From Phycisphaerae bacterium (GTDB lineage Bacteria; Planctomycetota; Phycisphaerae; UBA1845), in NCBI GenBank assembly GCA_028277545.1, contig JANQGB010001113.1, positions 1 to 8,189 of the forward strand: DNA of 8,189 bases, read 5' to 3'. Positions within the stretch are counted from its first letter, which is position 1. Each line of letters begins with the position of its first letter. A program made the translations under genes and the position numbers. Positions 6,237-8,189 of this stretch are shown piece after piece. Under the pieces are notes generated by a model. It ran no database searches. It was not told the DNA's origin and worked only from the letters and a program-made list of their open reading frames with translations.

Positions 6237-6803
6237 TCAAAACTGGACCTTGGGTGCCTCGCGGGCAGCCTGGTCCTCGATCTCGAAGAAGGGCTCCTCC
6301 TTGAAGCTGAACATCTGGGCCACGATGTTGGTGGGGACCGATTGAATCCGCGTGTTGTACCCCATGGTGGTGTCGTTGTAGAACTGGCGCGAGAACCCGA
6401 TCTTGTTTTCGGTGGAGGTCAGTTCTTCCTGCAGCGACAGGAAGTTCTGGTTGGCCTTCAGATCGGGGTACTGCTCCACGACGACCATCAACCTGCCCAG
6501 AGCCTGGCTGAGTTCGCCCTCCGCCTTGGACTGTTGTTCGACGCCGCTGGCCCCGACGGCCTGGTTGCGGGCCTGGATGACGCCTTCCAGCGTGTCCTTC
6601 TCGTGACCGGCGTAGCCCTTTACCGTTTCCACCAGATTGGGGATCAGGTCGTGTCGCCGCTTGAGTTGGACGTCAATCTGCGACCAGGCGTTGCGTACCT
6701 GGTTGCGGACCTTGACCAGGCCGTTGTAGGCGCCGATCAGCCAGACTATAAGCAGCAGGCCGACACCTAGAACACAACACAGCAGGATGACGAGCGGTCC
6801 CAT
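6237..6803 (-). CDS. lemA: LemA family protein
   Basis: Membrane-anchored helical-bundle protein of the LemA family, 188 residues, close to the family's usual length. Residues 3-25 are one N-terminal transmembrane segment (GPLVILLCCVLGVGLLLIVW). The conserved family signature follows: YNGLVKVRNQVRNAWSQIDV, then LKRRHDLIPNLVETVKGY at about 48-65. Later blocks are YPDLKANQNF (112-121), ENKIGFSRQFYND (132-144) and P-x-N-IVAQMFSF...PFFE (157-174). The molecular function of LemA proteins is not settled; they are often encoded beside M48 proteases or TPM-domain proteins, and the same is true here. The start is fixed by an AAGGAGAT site; the longer frame to 6896 would overlap the upstream gene by 92 bp and lacks family similarity. 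The ATG follows the upstream stop codon by a single base (TAG-C-ATG), so the two genes are probably translationally coupled. Confidence 0.95.
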   Translation of the reverse strand: MGPLVILLCCVLGVGLLLIVWLIGAYNGLVKVRNQVRNAWSQIDVQLKRRHDLIPNLVETVKGYAGHEKDTLEGVIQARNQAVGASGVEQQSKAEGELSQALGRLMVVVEQYPDLKANQNFLSLQEELTSTENKIGFSRQFYNDTTMGYNTRIQSVPTNIVAQMFSFKEEPFFEIEDQAAREAPKVQF

Positions 6804-6804
6804 G

Positions 6805-7224
6805 CTAATCTCCTTCGGGCTCGGGTGCGCCTCGTACGTCGTGGCGGTATATGCCGGCGAAGAAGTGGGCCACCGCGCCTTCCTCACCTTCCGCAAACGA
6901 TGCTATTACCTTCTCCATCTCGCCCGCGTCGAACCACAGGCCGTCAGCGTAGCGGCAGCGGTCGATTTCGACCGGCGGCTCCTGGCCCATCTGGATGCCC
7001 TGCATCCTGTGCCGGCATCGCGGGCACTTCAGGTCCGTTCGGCGGGCGCGTCCTGCGGCGTCGTCGACGGCGGCCGACAGCGGTCCGGGCTCGACGCCGG
7101 CACGCTCCGCAATCGTCTCCAACTCGCCAGCGTCCAGCCAGGTTCCGGCACAACCGACGCAGCGGTCAATCTCCACGCCTTCAAACTCGAAGGCCACCAG
7201 TGGTTCCCGGCAGCGTGGACACAT
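6805..7224 (-). CDS. TFIIB-type zinc-finger (zf-TFIIB) protein, two zinc-finger units
   Basis: Small soluble protein of 139 residues with two copies of the bacterial zf-TFIIB fold (CPxC...DRCxxCxGxWLDxGELE). Unit 1 has C2-P-R-C5 and C22-V-G-C25, followed by GTWLDAGELE. Unit 2 has C67-P-R-C70 and C90, but the fourth ligand position is Ala93 (RCRYADGLWFDAGEME), so it is probably a degenerate or three-ligand site. No DNA-binding role is shown for this family; functions are mostly unknown. I chose the ATG at 7224 because the protein then starts MCPRC as family members usually do; an in-frame GTG at 7251 would add nine residues (MPQDKQSTT). Neither has a good Shine-Dalgarno site. It is first in a tight operon with lemA and the M48 protease, which also bears zinc ribbons. 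Confidence 0.87.
   Translation of the reverse strand: MCPRCREPLVAFEFEGVEIDRCVGCAGTWLDAGELETIAERAGVEPGPLSAAVDDAAGRARRTDLKCPRCRHRMQGIQMGQEPPVEIDRCRYADGLWFDAGEMEKVIASFAEGEEGAVAHFFAGIYRHDVRGAPEPEGD
6808..6815 (-). promoter_or_regulatory. Strong Shine-Dalgarno site of lemA inside the upstream gene
   Basis: AAGGAGAT on the minus strand, with GGAG 6 nt before the lemA ATG at 6803. It lies within the last codons of the zinc-finger gene, so ribosomes finishing that gene would arrive at it. Confidence 0.85.
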
Positions 7225-7334
7225 AGTTGTGCTCTGCTTGTCTTGTGGCACTGATGTATGGTCGGTGCCGGGCCGCGTCGAGAGCCGCGCCGCTCCCTCA
7301 CGAGAAAGTGTACCCGACCGCGGGGCGGCCGCCC

Positions 7335-7363
7335 ATTATAGAATCGGCGCCAGCGTATAGCCG
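7335..7363 (-). promoter_or_regulatory. Candidate promoter of the zinc-finger/lemA/M48 operon
   Basis: On the minus strand there is a perfect -10 hexamer TATAAT (7340-7335) in otherwise GC-rich DNA. The -35 position 17 bp upstream (CGGCTA, 7363-7358) is poor, so activation or another sigma factor may be needed. Initiation near 7328 would leave a leader of about 100 nt before the ATG at 7224. Confidence 0.45.
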
Positions 7364-7389
7364 GCCGGGTGGCCGATACCCAGCGCCGA
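7344..7389 (-). terminator. Strong hairpin downstream of the GH20 gene
   Basis: Inverted repeat with outer arms TCGGCGC (7344-7350) and GCGCCGA (7383-7389), then GTAT/ATAC and CGGCC/GGCCG inner pairs with small internal loops and a GGGT loop. On the minus strand it starts 6 nt after the GH20 stop codon and is followed by TTCTATAAT. It could end the GH20 transcript, though the T-tract is poor. It overlaps the -35 region of the candidate operon promoter. Confidence 0.5.
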
Positions 7390-7395
7390 TCTCGC

Positions 7396-8189
7396 TCATC
7401 GCGCGTCGTGAATCAGAACCTGGGGCGGGATCTCCTGCCTGGGAGTACCGGGCCCCTCGTAGCTGACCGTAAGTTTCCGGGCGCCACTGGCCTGGAAGTA
7501 GGCAACCGTGATTGGGTGCTGGCCCGCTTTGAGCATGATCTGACCGCTCTTCTCGCCTGCCCCGTGCAGGCCGTCATAGTCCACCACGACATCCGATCCG
7601 ATCAACAGCCGGCTGCCGTCATCCGAGGACAGGTAGAAGGTATAAACTCCCGCCGCAGGGACTTCCACATAGCCCTCGAACAACACGGCGAAATGGGCCG
7701 GACGCTTCCGCACGCCGAGATCGAACGAGGCAACCGTGCCCGTAGCTGCCGCGGTGAGCGCCGAGAACTTCGGCAGGCGCCGCCAGTTGCCCTCGTAATA
7801 CGAGTAGCGCAGGCCTGGCGTGGATGCCGGAACGTTCTCCGCCTCCCGCGGCTGCTGCTTGACGAAGTGCATCTCGGTGGCGTCGCTGGTGTTACCGTTG
7901 GGTAGAAAGGTCCGCGCTTTGACCATGGTCGTGCCGGTCAAGCGCAGCGGACCGGCATACTTGGGGGACTGCGGAGTAGGGTCGCTGCCGTCCTGAGTGA
8001 TCCGGATAACGCCGCCTCCAACCGGCGCGTCGAACGCCACCTCCGTCACGTCCCCGAACACGCGAAGGGGAGTTGTGCACCGTGGAGGCTGCACGTAGTA
8101 CCGCACGCCCAGCGCGTCCAGGCGCCGGTAGTGCGTGGCCATGCGCTCGGCGAAGCCGTCCCAGTTACGCAGCCTGGCCGGCGACCAGG
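7396..8189 (-). CDS. GH20 beta-N-acetylhexosaminidase, C-terminal part with chitobiase-C-like and PA14 domains (5'-partial)
   Basis: 3' end of a glycoside hydrolase family 20 enzyme, which removes terminal beta-linked GlcNAc or GalNAc from chitin, glycoconjugates or mucins. The frame is open to the window edge (first full codon at 8187), so the ATG at 8140-8142 is internal. The first residues, WSPARLRNWDGFAERM then YRRLDALGVRYYVQPP, match the end of the GH20 catalytic barrel. About 8080-7852 encodes a small beta-sandwich like the chitobiase/hexosaminidase C-terminal domain (IRITQDGSDPTPQSPKYAGP, TMVKARTF). About 7815-7450 encodes a PA14 domain with its hallmark VYTFYLSSDDGSRLLIG and DYDGLHG, expected to bind carbohydrate. 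The catalytic Asp-Glu pair and any signal peptide lie outside the window. The gene lies on the same strand upstream of the lemA operon, but the hairpin and promoter between them suggest separate transcription. Confidence 0.88.
   Translation of the reverse strand, partial: WSPARLRNWDGFAERMATHYRRLDALGVRYYVQPPRCTTPLRVFGDVTEVAFDAPVGGGVIRITQDGSDPTPQSPKYAGPLRLTGTTMVKARTFLPNGNTSDATEMHFVKQQPREAENVPASTPGLRYSYYEGNWRRLPKFSALTAAATGTVASFDLGVRKRPAHFAVLFEGYVEVPAAGVYTFYLSSDDGSRLLIGSDVVVDYDGLHGAGEKSGQIMLKAGQHPITVAYFQASGARKLTVSYEGPGTPRQEIPPQVLIHDAR

Noticed and set aside
4972..6345. 457-residue open frame on the plus strand opposite the M48 and lemA genes
   Set aside because: It is a shadow of high-GC coding DNA: its product is compositionally odd with no recognisable domain, while the minus strand encodes clear M48 and LemA families.
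6804..6896. Longer lemA start at 6896
   Set aside because: It would overlap the zinc-finger gene by 92 bp and add residues unlike LemA; the ATG at 6803 has a near-perfect ribosome-binding site.
6787..7254. 155-residue plus-strand frame opposite the zinc-finger gene
   Set aside because: The minus strand has two clear zf-TFIIB units; the plus-strand frame shows no domain.
1..8189. tRNA, rRNA, riboswitch, insertion sequence or phage genes
   Set aside because: I saw no cloverleaf, rRNA-like, transposase or integrase sequence on either strand.

Overview
The window is GC-rich bacterial DNA that most resembles a planctomycete, perhaps a Phycisphaerae-like member of the phylum. This is an inference from three things: a secreted enzyme with a C-terminal dockerin-like repeat of the D-x-D-x-DGDVDLADY type, the C-x-CG...CP-x-C zinc ribbons fused to a membrane protease, and abundant short palindromic intergenic repeats. 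No rRNA or marker gene is present to confirm it.

Layout: (i) 2-2131 (+), the 3' portion of a fused NDP-forming acyl-CoA synthetase with its ATP-grasp part in front of its CoA-binding and ligase part. (ii) 2111-2380, a 121-bp tandem repeat built from two kinds of small palindrome, overlapping the last codons of the synthetase. (iii) 2490-3140 (+), a six-helix membrane protein, possibly a distant Mpv17/PMP22-type protein. (iv) 3133-3371, a period-7 low-complexity tract, then four head-to-tail 31-bp palindromic repeats in the gap between convergent genes. (v) 3378-4619 (-), a secreted endonuclease/exonuclease/phosphatase-fold enzyme with a dockerin-like tail. (vi) 4736-4803, two more copies of one palindrome, one of which looks like the terminator of the next operon. 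(vii) 7224-4801 (-), a three-gene operon: a TFIIB-type zinc-finger protein, LemA, and an M48 (HtpX-like) membrane protease carrying two C-terminal zinc ribbons. (viii) 7335-7389, a candidate promoter for that operon packed against a strong hairpin that may end the upstream gene. (ix) 7396-8189 (-), the 3' end of a GH20 beta-N-acetylhexosaminidase with chitobiase-C-like and PA14 domains, running off the window.

The zinc-finger/LemA/M48 operon is the functional centre: LemA and M48 proteases often occur together and suggest a membrane quality-control or envelope-stress module. The GH20 enzyme and the secreted EEP enzyme suggest use of extracellular glycans and of nucleic acids or phosphoesters. 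The acyl-CoA synthetase is probably carbon or energy metabolism. The repeats are the least ordinary part of the window. Two palindrome modules recur in three intergenic regions, their stem changes keep pairing through G.U only in plus-strand RNA, and they supply stop-codon and terminator-like sequence to neighbouring genes.
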